Of a DNA stretch of 64,000 bases, positions 31,572 through 41,405 are shown one piece after another (positions within the stretch are counted from its first letter, which is position 1; the number at the start of each line of letters is the position of its first letter). Position numbers and translations under genes: made by a program. The notes under the pieces are model-generated. The model made no database searches and was not told the DNA's origin. It saw only the letters and a list, made by a program, of their open reading frames with translations. Source of the stretch: Cyclaneusma minus (Eukaryota > Ascomycota > Leotiomycetes > Marthamycetales > Marthamycetaceae); assembly GCA_037179335.1 (NCBI GenBank), contig JAKZHN010000001.1, forward strand, positions 496,001-560,000. The letters are read 5' to 3'.

Positions 31572-32816
31572 CTATAGCTTTGACTTGGGTGTCAATAGAC
31601 CCACAGCTTCTTTCGCAATGCCCCTGGTAGAGAGTTAGTTGCATATTCGCAGGGAATCTGGATCTGGATCATCTAACCATGAAGTTTGATATCCAGCACC
31701 ACCAATACCGTAACCATGAATCACCAACTTCCCATCAATAACTTCTCGCTCTACTCTTGCTCCACCTTTCCTAGTCGCTGTGTATTTCAGTCAGTATTTG
31801 TCGTGGCCCATTCATTCACACACCAAACTCAGATTTGGCAAGTCAAGGGTCAACTCACGTCTCAAACCAACATTCTGTGCCACGACCACGATATCTTCGG
31901 GTTTGTCAAACTCCGGCACCAACTTGCAAGCCCTCCGAATAATCTCCTCGGTCATCTTCTCATTCACACTCGTATCCCAACTACCCGCCTCCCTACACCC
32001 GCCCAATACAATATCTCCTCTCTCACCCCTCGGAAACACATAAGTCGAAAGCGTATGCTCTCTCGTGGGAGCCTGCTGCCAGATACTCCCAACCTTCTTC
32101 CCCTCCGGCTGCTTCACAAGCACAATCTGTCCCCTCGTCGGAAACAGATTTTTATCCTCCACACCTCCCAACGTCAAACTTCCCAGTCCAGTACAATTGA
32201 ACACAGCTTTTGCACTTGGGTAAAGCTTTCCCACATCCCCAATATGCTCCACCCGTCTCCTCTCCATCCTAATCCCCGCATCCTCCACCTCCTTCGCAAT
32301 CCAAGCCAAATATCTCGGCACATCAAGCACAAACGTCTTTGCCTCAAACCCCCAAACCGCCCCTGGCACCAACTCATCCTTCAAATCCCTCACATCGCCC
32401 ACCAACTCCTCATACCAGATCTTTCCATCCTTAGTCAACACGCCACTATGTTCCCTCTCATTGTCAAAGAAAGCATGCATCGGCGTCCTATAGATCATTC
32501 TCTGAACATCGCCGTCTTTCTGCTGTTTGGCCCATTCTTCCAATTCTATGAATTTGAGAAATGTGTCACGTTCCCATTTTTGGAGTAGGGAGTCGTCTTG
32601 GGCGATGGGCAACCAGTCCGCGCCGGCCCAGGCGGAACAGTATTCGCTGGCGTTGGAGGTGTTATGTGCATCGGTGGGAAGCCAGGAGGCGAGGATGTGG
32701 ATTTTGGAGTTTGGTGAGTGCTGGGATAGTGTTAAGGCTGTGGTGAGACCTAGGATGCCGGCGCCCAGGATAACGTAGTCTGGCTTGGGGCTGGTGGAAC
32801 CCATTGTGAATGACAA
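31572..32816 (-). CDS. D-amino-acid oxidase, peroxisomal
   Basis: FAD flavoenzyme that oxidises D-amino acids to imino acids with release of hydrogen peroxide. Exons 32816-31859, 31777-31678 and 31623-31572 give 369 residues; the in-frame ATG at 32804 is an alternative start (365). Visible motifs: the dinucleotide-binding VILGAGILGLTTALTL at the N-terminus, the AGADW segment, AVFNCTGLGS, VGLRPTRKGGARVE (made by the first splice) and the FAD-contact end HGYGIGGAGYQTSWG (spanning the second). Introns are 81 and 54 nt; the second has a perfect CTAAC branch site. The last 52-nt exon ends in SKL, the type-1 peroxisome targeting signal, which suits an enzyme producing hydrogen peroxide. D-aspartate oxidase is the close alternative. 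Confidence 0.94.
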
Positions 32817-33389
32817 AGAGTTTATTTCTTAGGCGCAAGTTTTGCTTGGTTGTTGTGTTGAATACTACTGATAGCTTCAAGTATGTCCTGCTCTGCTTTT
32901 ATACCGACCAGATTGTGCCAGATGATGGTCGGGGTCCGCTCGTCAGCCGGACTGTTGAAGAGCGGAGTTGGAGGGTGGGAACGGGCCGATGGCGGAAGCG
33001 GGGTGCACCCTATGGCTTCGAAACGCCGAAACCGTGGAGATGTTGATAGGTTATCACTTGCCCAATGAATAATATGTACATTTCGAGTATAATACGATCT
33101 GTACGAAGAGCGAGTCAATATTCATAAAGAATTGTGGCTTGTTGCTCCAGAATTGACAACCCCACACCGTGTACTAGACAACTGCTACCCATTCCATTGT
33201 TGGGGAGGGTGGGATATGCAGCTGAATCCTAAATCCTGGAATTGGAGAATGAAGATGCTAGTATCACTGAAACGTGATATTGCGACTTCATGAAAGAGTT
33301 GTAACGGAGATTGAATGAGTCGGGGACAGGCTCAACTCGGAGACTTAATCCCATTATGACTAGCAAGCTCCCATCGAACTCCATCAGTC
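32817..33389. other. Intergenic region
   Basis: Promoter side of the oxidase gene and 3' side of the NmrA-like gene. No gene or repeat seen. Confidence 0.5.
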
Positions 33390-34418
33390 TCACTCATACG
33401 GCGGACTAGACCCGAAGTAACAGACGTCGGCATCGTTGTCATCCTCCTCGGCGTCCCGTCCTCCTCCATAGAACATCCAGCCTCGCTGTGAAGTCCCCAC
33501 GAGAACCCTTATCACAACTTTCTTCAAATCCTCTTCGTCTAAACCCAGCAATTTGTTGGCAAAATCCTCTTTTCCTTCCCAATCAGCGTCCACTATGCCT
33601 ACCACACCCACGAGGCTCTCCGTATGTTCTTGCACCTCGTCTTTCTTGCCTGCTGTCTTCGCTTCCTCCAGAGTCTTCATAGTCTCTTGAATGTACGTCT
33701 CGCTGTCGACCTTCTTGCCCTTCCATTTCGTATGCGTAATCTTGGCACACGCCTCCAGCAGCTGGTTCTGAGTGATGCAGAAGCTCTGGATATAAAGCAA
33801 CTTATCCCTAGTCTCCTCATCTTTCTCCAGCACCTTCACCGTAGCCTTAGCAATCTGCCCCAGCGTACTTGTACTCCACCTCTTTTCCCCATCATCAAAG
33901 ATTCGTGCCCTCCTCTCATCCGACCACACATGCAACAATCCACTCTCCAATCCATAGTCGAAGAAATGTCCACAAACGATGCTCGTCCACGAAAACCCCT
34001 CGTTCTCTTCACTCAACCTCTGCAAACAGTCTCTAACCTCCTTCTTTCCGTGAAACAGCGGCAAGAGTTCCAGCGCTCGGCTTCCTTCCGCACTATCGCA
34101 GCTGCCGAAGTCTGGCGGGATGACTCGCTGAACTTTGGCAGCGGCTGCTGCTTCTGCAAGCTTGAGCATCTCAGCCTTGAGACTGCCTGCGAAGATGCAA
34201 ACTAGAGCGTCTTGGCCGCGGAGGGCTGCTGTGAGCTCGGAGACGGATGCATTGTCGGCATACTGGATGATGGTGATGCGATGATCGTAAGTGGATTTTG
34301 AGGAAGCGCGTTGTAAGACTGAGACATTGAAGTTGGCGGGTGAGTCGAGGAGGAGAGGGAGGAGAGATGGGCCTAGTTTGCCGGAAGCACCGACGACGCA
34401 GATGTTTTTGAGGACCAT
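33390..34418 (-). CDS. NmrA/isoflavone-reductase-like NAD(P)-binding protein
   Basis: A single-exon gene of 342 residues. The N-terminus carries the Rossmann nucleotide-binding motif of atypical short-chain dehydrogenases: NICVVGASGKLGPSLLPLLL. Later segments fit the isoflavone-reductase/NmrA-like group: YADNASVSELTAALRGQDALVC, VQRVIPPDFGS, FSWTSIVCGHFFDYG and WSTSTLGQIAKATVKVL. Members include fungal reductases and redox-sensing regulators that bind NAD(P); which role applies cannot be told. The C-terminal tail is acidic (DAEEDDNDADV). Cytosolic, with no targeting signal. Its neighbours do not suggest a pathway. Confidence 0.88.
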   Translation of the reverse strand: MVLKNICVVGASGKLGPSLLPLLLDSPANFNVSVLQRASSKSTYDHRITIIQYADNASVSELTAALRGQDALVCIFAGSLKAEMLKLAEAAAAAKVQRVIPPDFGSCDSAEGSRALELLPLFHGKKEVRDCLQRLSEENEGFSWTSIVCGHFFDYGLESGLLHVWSDERRARIFDDGEKRWSTSTLGQIAKATVKVLEKDEETRDKLLYIQSFCITQNQLLEACAKITHTKWKGKKVDSETYIQETMKTLEEAKTAGKKDEVQEHTESLVGVVGIVDADWEGKEDFANKLLGLDEEDLKKVVIRVLVGTSQRGWMFYGGGRDAEEDDNDADVCYFGSSPPYE

Positions 34419-34757
34419 GTTGGGATCTTTGAGTTTTGGGGTCTTGATTTTCAGTCTTGTGAGGATAAAGAAAGAAACAGCTTGCAGATCGGCGTTGACG
34501 TCGCTTTTGTATCGTGTTTTGAGCTATGTGTACCTAGGATGCTGTACGACGGTATGTTCAGTTAGGGTAGGCACCTGAGAGTGAGCGCTCAGCGGCGCGT
34601 GTTTGACACGGATGAAGTCCCGCGGTGATCTGTAACCCCGCCCAGCCGCCAAGCCCCGAACACACTCCACCAGCCCCCACAACCACCCACCCTCCAAAAC
34701 TCCAAAAAAATCAGCCAGGAGGATATACCAAGTTAACTCGGTATTCCGGGGGTATCG
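34419..34757. other. Intergenic region
   Basis: Promoter of the NmrA-like gene plus the 3' flank of tRNA-Lys. Nothing else seen. Confidence 0.5.
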
Positions 34758-34861
34758 AGCCCCCGGCGGGGGTCGAACCCGCAACCTTTTGATGCCTTGT
34801 ATCTGTGTGTTTCGCACAGGTAGCTAAGAGTCAAACGCTCTACCGATTGAGCTACGGAGGC
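34758..34861 (-). tRNA. trnK(CUU): tRNA-Lys (CTT) with 31-nt intron
   Basis: On the minus strand the acceptor arms GCCTCCG and CGGGGGC pair (with one G-T). The D arm is GCTCAATCGGTAGAGC and the T arm GCGGGTTCGACCCCCGC. Anticodon stem arms TTTGA and TCAAA enclose a loop with anticodon CTT. A 31-nt intron (34794-34824) follows the base 3' of the anticodon, the canonical position. The mature length is 73 nt. Confidence 0.95.
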
Positions 34862-34901
34862 TGAGAAGATATGTGGGTTCTCGCAGTCAAGATGACTGGA
34901 T

Positions 34902-35011
34902 TGTCCTCGGAGAGACTCGAACTCTCGACCTTTGGATGGCCTGTCGCTGTTTCCAGGGCAGTCATATGTAGGATATGAGACCAACGCTCTAACCAACTGA
35001 GCCACGAAGAC
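34902..35011 (-). tRNA. trnM(CAU): Elongator tRNA-Met (CAT) with 36-nt intron
   Basis: Acceptor arms GTCTTCG and CGAGGAC pair; the D arm is GCTCAGTTGGTTAGAGC. The anticodon stem TTGGT with TCCAA has the same T-T mismatch as the yeast elongator tRNA-Met. The anticodon is CAT, and a 36-nt intron (34938-34973) lies one base after it. The T arm is GAGAGTTCGAGTCTCTC. The mature length is 74 nt. It lies 40 bp from tRNA-Lys on the same strand. Confidence 0.93.
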
Positions 35012-35744
35012 GGTGATTTGATGAGGGCGGGGGTGGGATTAGGAGTTATGTGGGAGTGTGGGCGTGCGGTGGGGAACGGGGGGGACTAGTGTGTGTGGCC
35101 GGAGTCATGGGATGGGGCAAACAACTGCGAAAGACGGGTGGTTGCAATTTTCAAGTTTGGGTGAAAATTTCTTCAAGATTGCGTTGCCGGGGCCTGGGCA
35201 GTGGACCATGAAAAGTGAAAACATTGAACAACACTCTTCGGCAGGTCGTGGCTCAGAGGCTTATTTTGTAATTTTGTTAAGAGAAATTTTGGTCGCAGGT
35301 CGATTTGAGAGAAAACACTCTTCTTGGGTTGCTGCTTCTGGTCCATGATTTTCTAAAAAGAAAAGTTACCGTCACAAATTGCCAAGTTTACTCCAATGTA
35401 GAGTCTTTTTGATCAGAATAGAGACTCAAAGAGCGAAAGAGAACCCCAGCCCCCGGGCGGTATCTTAACTTCTCATTGAACTTTGCCACATCTCCGAGAA
35501 TACATGTATTGCGGATCACCAAGTTCGGGCCGTATATTGGACAGTATTACCAAGTGCACAGAGCAGGAAGACGAAGCGACAAGTCCTCTCTCTATAGGTT
35601 GTTTTGTATAAAACCCCACGTACAAAAGAAAACAAATACTCTTGGTGACAGACAGCATTGCGTCTCTATATGCAACAGGGGTATTTTCAAACCATGCCAT
35701 AACACCCAATGAAGCCAACGAAAAAAAAAGGCAAAATATATAAA
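35012..35744. other. Intergenic region between tRNA genes
   Basis: No gene seen. The bases just after tRNA-Asn on its strand (forward 35721-35729) include an A run, that is a T run on the minus strand, consistent with a Pol III terminator. Confidence 0.5.
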
Positions 35745-35818
35745 CTCCCCCGGGTGGGCTCGAACCACCAACCTCTCGATTAACAGTCGAACGCGCTAGC
35801 CAATTGCGCCACGGAGGA
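35745..35818 (-). tRNA. trnN(GUU): tRNA-Asn (GTT), no intron
   Basis: On the minus strand: acceptor arms TCCTCCG and CGGGGGA, D arm GCGCAATTGGCTAGCGC, anticodon stem TTCGA with TCGAG and loop CTGTTAA (anticodon GTT), T arm GGTGGTTCGAGCCCACC. The length is 74 nt. Confidence 0.94.
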
Positions 35819-37421
35819 TGAGCATTTGTTGAATTGATGACAGCCGAGTTGGAATTTTCGTACACTATTGATTCCGATCGGCTGTGCGCTTGGCCTCGGG
35901 CCGACATCGCTTGTTTTGAAATTCAACCGTGCATTGCTGCTGTGTTTGGTTCACTCCCGCCCATTCATTTTTATCAGCGTCACTGATTTTTTCTTTTTCT
36001 TGGTTTTCAATTGTTTACTGTCATATTGAAGCCTTGATTGTATACGGTAGCTATACCAAGTAACCAATCATCGCAGCTGTACAAACAGAGGAAGTCATCC
36101 GATCGATGTCTGTCTTGTGTGTCCAGTTTTTGAGCTTCGAAAACCAAAGTCTTCCTGCCAGCTTGACAGCTTCAGCCTGCACTTGCCTTCGACATGAAAT
36201 ATATGCAGCCAAGTTTATTTCATATGATATTCCGAGCCCATTGCAGTCTTGCTGTTTCCCTAAATCCTATATATTTTCTGACAAGAATATCCAATCAAAC
36301 GCCATTCGGCTCTATTTCACCACATCCAAATTCCAAAGATGTTATGTGGACTCTGGTTGGCCAAACTACCACAAACCGCGATCTCTTCACGACTCATTTC
36401 ATACCTCACTCAGGATACATGTAGAATCGGGGGCTCGAGCAGGAACTCGTGAAGTTCACGAGTTTATCTACCCCACCTGCCACCATACCATTGCAGCGTT
36501 GGTAAACTCCAAGACCTGCCTTGGGTAAGTACTCAGTCTTCACCTCCCACAGCAGCATCCATTTTCGTCAACAAATCGACCACAAGATCTCATTTGGCAC
36601 TCCTCTTCCCCTGGTAAGGGCTGAGAAGGTCTGCCAGGATCTGAGTCTGATACGTGCATTTTGCATTCAAGATTTCGAGACTTACAAAGTACAAAGAGTA
36701 TATGGGATGTAGGGCGAGGCAGCGGAATGTGAGGAGTTTAGTGAGGGGGGTTCTTTGGGGTTGGATGTTAATGGGAGGATGGGGATAGGAGGATGGATAT
36801 GCTACGGAAGTTAGTCGATCGACTGGCTTGAGGCTTGAGGGTTGAGTCCAGATAGGAAATTGAGGGAGTGTATGCATGACGAAGGGGAACAAGCATCATT
36901 ACCGCGACATGTTAAGAAGGAAGAGAGGGAAAAGGAAAAAGATTTCTGATTTAAGATGCTGCAGGTACCAGGAAAGGAGTCGTCGCAGCCTCCTGGGTAA
37001 CTCATGTTAGTAGTCAACCAGAATCACAATCACGTCAAAGCATTCTTCCAATTGGTTTAAAGCATCATTTATTTTCGCTGTTTTCCTATCGAAAACGCAA
37101 AGACAATGATACTAGCTCTAGCAGCTCTGGATCCTGTGATCTCCCCAGCCGCCTTTGAAGGCTTCTGTTCTCGCCGATGCCCTTTCCATGCTCCCATCAA
37201 CGCCTGGAAAAAACCGAAAAGACTTGAAACTCCTTTTTCCATGCGAAGAGGGGGGTATAGAACGCCCGCAACAAACAAATCCCATGAAAGGCCTGATCAG
37301 TTCTATCCACCAGCGCCAAAGAAATGCAGAAACACCATAACACCTCAGAAAGTACGAATCAGAATGCACCCTTCAATCTCCTTCTCGTCCATCACATGCC
37401 CAATCTCGTCGGCAGCGTTAT
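35819..37421. other. Long intergenic region, no gene recognised
   Basis: Between tRNA-Asn and the 3' end of RAD26. Several ORFs of up to 140 codons occur but show no domain, codon pattern or splice context. It probably contains the RAD26 3' UTR and unannotated spacer. Confidence 0.45.
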
Positions 37422-40400
37422 TTAACGCTGAGCACGCTGATCACGCTGATCACGCTGAGCACCCTGAGCACGGTTGGCTCTCTGGCTAGCCCTCGTTCGC
37501 ACCGGCTCACCCGCACCACGCACAGCAGCCGCACCATTCGCACCAGCCACACGGGCAGCATTCCGAGCGATCGCAGCATTGCGACGCCTAGCTGCGTTCG
37601 TGACAACGGTACTGCCCGCACCCCTTGCGATGCTGCCTCCAACCACTCCAGTCGCTCCAGTCGCTGCACTGCCACTCGGGCCGCCAAACTCTCTCTTCAG
37701 GACCCAACGACCGCGGCCCGTTCCGCGGTTCTGAGCATCCATGACTGCCACTTCCTTGATATTCTGAACGAAGCGCTCCTTGTCAGCGCGGTTGGCCTCG
37801 GGAATGGAGTGGCGGAAGTGGTCAATCAAGCTCTGCGTAGGGCAGCTGCCGCCCTGCGCTCTCAAGAAGTGCTTGATCCGCTCTTTGTAGTTCTGCATGG
37901 GTTGAGCGACGGGAGCATTCGCGCTGGCAGGGGGAGTAGCCACAGATCCACGAGGGGCAGCAACGGTTCCACGAGCAGGGGCAACAGGTCCACGGGCAGC
38001 AGCAACAGGTCCACGAGCAGGAGCAGGGCTTGCGGTGGCGGGCTGTCTGGCGCTCAGTCCGCCGAGTAGGCCAGAGGCGCTGGGCGCTTGGCCACGCCGA
38101 CGATCCTGGGGCCGTCCGACTTCGCCGAATCGTCCAGTCCAGGTAACGCGTCCGGCAGGCGTATTGACCGCTTCCTCCGCCGCTCTGCGCAATGACACCG
38201 CCGCTTCAGATGCCACTCGTTTGGCTTGACGTTCAAGGATGCCAAAGCCATCTTCACGCTTTCTCTTCTCCGCACCGTTGATAATAGCATCATGCTCGAG
38301 TGCAGAGTGAAGTCCCATAATACCGGCCATCAGGCGCTTTTCTTCGTCATTTGAACCTGGCTCGGGCTCGGGCTCATCCGGCTTGTACTGCTCGATGTTT
38401 GCAACACCTGCAAGAGCGCGGAGATCTTGCGGATCATCGGTATCAGTGGGATCAGACGGGGCAAGAGCGTTCGAGGGTGGGGAAGCCCGGTCTCGCGATG
38501 CAATGGCTCCGAGACCCTGACTTCCCCCACCCTTCTTCAGGTCAACTGCGGCGTCTTTGAACAGGTCGGCGGTCTCGGTCTTGCCATCTTCGGTAGTGCC
38601 GAGGGTGAACAAGTCTTGGAGATCTTTGAGGTGAAAGTTCTGTCGCTGCTTTGGATCACGCAGGACTTTGTTGGTAAGAAATTGCTTGAAGATCTGCCTA
38701 TGGTAGATCTTCTCCTCAATGGTTCCGGCTGTCATCAATCGATAGATTGTGACTTCGCGCTTCTGACCCAAACGCCAAGCTCTCTCGCGCGCTTGCATAT
38801 CGGTGGAAGGGTTCCAGTCGGGGTCGAAAATGATGACACGGTTGGCGCCAACTAGGTTGGTTCCAAGACCACCGACTTTGGTCGTCAGAAGGAAGACGTG
38901 AATGTCAGGGTCGTTATTGAAGCGGTCAACCAGAGTCTGGCGATCCTTAACAGCTGTACCACCGTCCATGCGCAGATACTTGAAGTTACCGGGGAGGTCC
39001 TTGATAAACTCCTCGATGATATCGAGCATCTGTACACCCTGGGAGAACAAAAGGGTCTTGTGGCCATCCTTCTTCCACATCTCAAGGAGCGCTTTCACGA
39101 CTTGCATCTTGCCACTCTTATTGGGATTGCCCCATTTGTAACCTGGTCGGTTCTTCAGAAAAGGGTCAAGGAGGTCGGGGTGGTTGCAGGTCTTGCGGAG
39201 GATGTCGATGCCGTAGAGCGACTGGCGCTGACCGTCCAAGATCTTTTGCATATCATATGAACCGAGGAAGGTTTCATAGGCGTCGCGCTGTGGCCTAGTC
39301 AACTTGCAGAAGAGGACTCGCTCACTCTTCTTTGGCAAGTCTTTGGCCACGTCGGCCTTCAGTCTCTGCAGCAGATATGGGGAGACGGCGTCTTTGAGTG
39401 TCTCGGCGCACTTGGTCGCAGTCATGATTTGCAGGTTGTTCGCATTGGCGTATCCTCCTTGCTTGATGGGGACTTCGAACTGCTGGCGGAAATTCACCAG
39501 ACTTCCCAATCTGAACGGAAACACGAAGTCGAACAAACTCCAAAGCTCAACAAGATTGTTCTGCATTGGTGTGCCCGAGAGAATGATGCGATGAGGCGTG
39601 CGGAGCTCTTTGCAGGCGATCGTGATGCCAGTATTGGGGTTGCGAATCTTGTGACCCTCGTCGAGTACAGCGTATCCCCAGTTGACAGAGGTAAGGATAT
39701 CTCCATAAGTCTGCAGTCCGGCATAGGTCGTGACGAGAACGTGACCTTTGGTTACCACCCGGTTGACGATGCGACGGGCTTCCTTTGACGACTCTGGGCG
39801 ATTGTCAGATCGGCGTCTTGATGGAAGGTCCTCGTCTTCGGAAGACGATTCATGCTTCAGATTCATCATTCCGCTGCCAGAGCTATGGAGGATAGAAACG
39901 CGAAGGGCGGGCCACCAGGTGTGAAACTCGGTGACCCATTGGCGCATAACAGTAGCGGGGGCAACGACTATGACGGGCTTTGTGAGCTCCTTGCTGTAGT
40001 GCAAGCTGGCGATGAACGAAATGGCTTGAATAGTCTTGCCAAGCCCCATTTCGTCTCCAACGATGCCGCCCACTTCCTGAGAATACAATTCTCCCAGCCA
40101 CTTGACTCCAGTCTTCTGATAATCGTACAGTGCTGGGGCTATGTCGCCGGGCACTCTCAGGCCGGATGTGAGCTCTTCATCAGCTGATTCCGGATGGGGC
40201 TTGAACCATTCCGGTTCCTCGGCATCAGAGTCCTCGTCGTCAAATACCTCCTCAGCATTAGCAGCAGCTCTTCTTCGTTCACGTGCGGCTCTTCGAGCTT
40301 TGCCCCTTCTTGCAACCCAGTCCTTGAGTCGGGATTGATAGACGGTTTCATTGCCGTCATCGATGCGACGCAAATCTTGTTCCTCGGTGTTTCGCTTCAC

Positions 40401-41405
40401 CTTTCCAGTTGACTTTCTCTTTCGAGGACCCTCCACATCGATAATGCCATCATCGTCTTCATCGTCATCATCAAGAGATGCAAGGTCTTCAGGAGCGAAG
40501 TCGTCATCAGAGGTCTGGGCCGACGAAGCTGCGGGTCTCACTCCGCCAGCAAGACGTCTCTTCTTTCGTGGACGCAGACCAAACTCTCCCTCGGCAGCCG
40601 CAGAAGTCTGCTCATCAGACTCGTCTGCGAAGCCAGGTTTGCGCAGGTTCACATGCGATTTTGGACCAGCAGCCAGGATCTTCGCCGCTTGGGCCTCCGC
40701 TGCTTCTTCTTGAAGCTGCTCCTCGGCTTCAAGTAGAGCACCGGAAAGATCATCAGAGTGGACTTGGGTACGTCGCGATCCCGGCATGCGCTGGAACGGA
40801 GTAATCTTGCCGGTGCGAATCAGGAAATCTCGTTGACTCTCGTTAGGGAGTCTTCCACTCTGATCCACCTCGGCGTCTTCAGTTGTAGCTTGATCTTGGT
40901 GGCGGTCGGCGATGCGCTTCTTCAATTGTTCGAAGTCGTCGTCCAGCACGGAAATCTCGCCATCGATACGCTCCAGCTCGGTCTGAGTGCGGCGTCGCAG
41001 AAGAATGTTGTCCCCAGCCTTGTCCAGTCGAGCCTGCTCTTTCCTGCGTTGCTCGATCAATCTGCGCTTTTGATCTTCGACCCTAGCAATGCGCTTCTGG
41101 TCTCTGTCGTCTTCTGCCTCGATCAATGCCACCTCAGCTCTGTAGGTGATGTCGCGCTCGAGGTCTTCTTGGTCGCGGACATCTTCGGTAAGTCCTTGGA
41201 GGGCAGAGGCTTCGTCCATGGCGCCGCCTGAGGGTCGCTCGGCCATGGATTCGGGATGGGATGCGAGGGCTTCGTCGGCTGCGACGGCAGCGCTCTCGGC
41301 GATTGTTTCGGAAGGCTCGTGGTGAAGATGGACTGTGGGTTGGGGAGGTTGGTGTTGTCGCGGGGTTCGCGGTTGCGCCACAGGATCACCAGCATGGTCA
41401 GACAT
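37422..41405 (-). CDS. RAD26: RAD26/CSB (ERCC6) transcription-coupled repair ATPase
   Basis: SNF2-family DNA translocase that acts on RNA polymerase II stalled at DNA damage. A single exon of 1,327 residues from the ATG at 41405; an in-frame upstream ATG at 41498 is less likely because MSDHAGDP starts a typical acidic head. Order of parts: a coiled-coil region (DRDQKRIARVEDQKRRLIEQR), an acidic linker, helicase lobe 1 with Walker A (DEMGLGKTIQAISF), DEGH box (VLDEGHKIRNPN) and SGTPMQNNLVELWSLFDF, then lobe 2 with TTKVGGLGTNL, IFDPDWNPSTDMQA and RAWRLGQKR. The C-terminal part has A/P/R repeats (PARGPVAAARGPVAPARG), a winged-helix-like segment (YKERIKHFLRAQGG..GRGRWVLKREF) and a Q/R/A-rich end. 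Longer than yeast Rad26 mostly through its tails. Confidence 0.95.
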   Translation of the reverse strand: MSDHAGDPVAQPRTPRQHQPPQPTVHLHHEPSETIAESAAVAADEALASHPESMAERPSGGAMDEASALQGLTEDVRDQEDLERDITYRAEVALIEAEDDRDQKRIARVEDQKRRLIEQRRKEQARLDKAGDNILLRRRTQTELERIDGEISVLDDDFEQLKKRIADRHQDQATTEDAEVDQSGRLPNESQRDFLIRTGKITPFQRMPGSRRTQVHSDDLSGALLEAEEQLQEEAAEAQAAKILAAGPKSHVNLRKPGFADESDEQTSAAAEGEFGLRPRKKRRLAGGVRPAASSAQTSDDDFAPEDLASLDDDDEDDDGIIDVEGPRKRKSTGKVKRNTEEQDLRRIDDGNETVYQSRLKDWVARRGKARRAARERRRAAANAEEVFDDEDSDAEEPEWFKPHPESADEELTSGLRVPGDIAPALYDYQKTGVKWLGELYSQEVGGIVGDEMGLGKTIQAISFIASLHYSKELTKPVIVVAPATVMRQWVTEFHTWWPALRVSILHSSGSGMMNLKHESSSEDEDLPSRRRSDNRPESSKEARRIVNRVVTKGHVLVTTYAGLQTYGDILTSVNWGYAVLDEGHKIRNPNTGITIACKELRTPHRIILSGTPMQNNLVELWSLFDFVFPFRLGSLVNFRQQFEVPIKQGGYANANNLQIMTATKCAETLKDAVSPYLLQRLKADVAKDLPKKSERVLFCKLTRPQRDAYETFLGSYDMQKILDGQRQSLYGIDILRKTCNHPDLLDPFLKNRPGYKWGNPNKSGKMQVVKALLEMWKKDGHKTLLFSQGVQMLDIIEEFIKDLPGNFKYLRMDGGTAVKDRQTLVDRFNNDPDIHVFLLTTKVGGLGTNLVGANRVIIFDPDWNPSTDMQARERAWRLGQKREVTIYRLMTAGTIEEKIYHRQIFKQFLTNKVLRDPKQRQNFHLKDLQDLFTLGTTEDGKTETADLFKDAAVDLKKGGGSQGLGAIASRDRASPPSNALAPSDPTDTDDPQDLRALAGVANIEQYKPDEPEPEPGSNDEEKRLMAGIMGLHSALEHDAIINGAEKRKREDGFGILERQAKRVASEAAVSLRRAAEEAVNTPAGRVTWTGRFGEVGRPQDRRRGQAPSASGLLGGLSARQPATASPAPARGPVAAARGPVAPARGTVAAPRGSVATPPASANAPVAQPMQNYKERIKHFLRAQGGSCPTQSLIDHFRHSIPEANRADKERFVQNIKEVAVMDAQNRGTGRGRWVLKREFGGPSGSAATGATGVVGGSIARGAGSTVVTNAARRRNAAIARNAARVAGANGAAAVRGAGEPVRTRASQRANRAQGAQRDQRDQRAQR

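Noticed and set aside
31812..31858. Ending the D-amino-acid oxidase at the stop of its first ORF
   Set aside because: That reading lacks the conserved FAD-contact end; two good introns restore it and add SKL.
36106..36528. 140-codon plus ORF after tRNA-Asn
   Set aside because: No family match or coding-like codon use visible.
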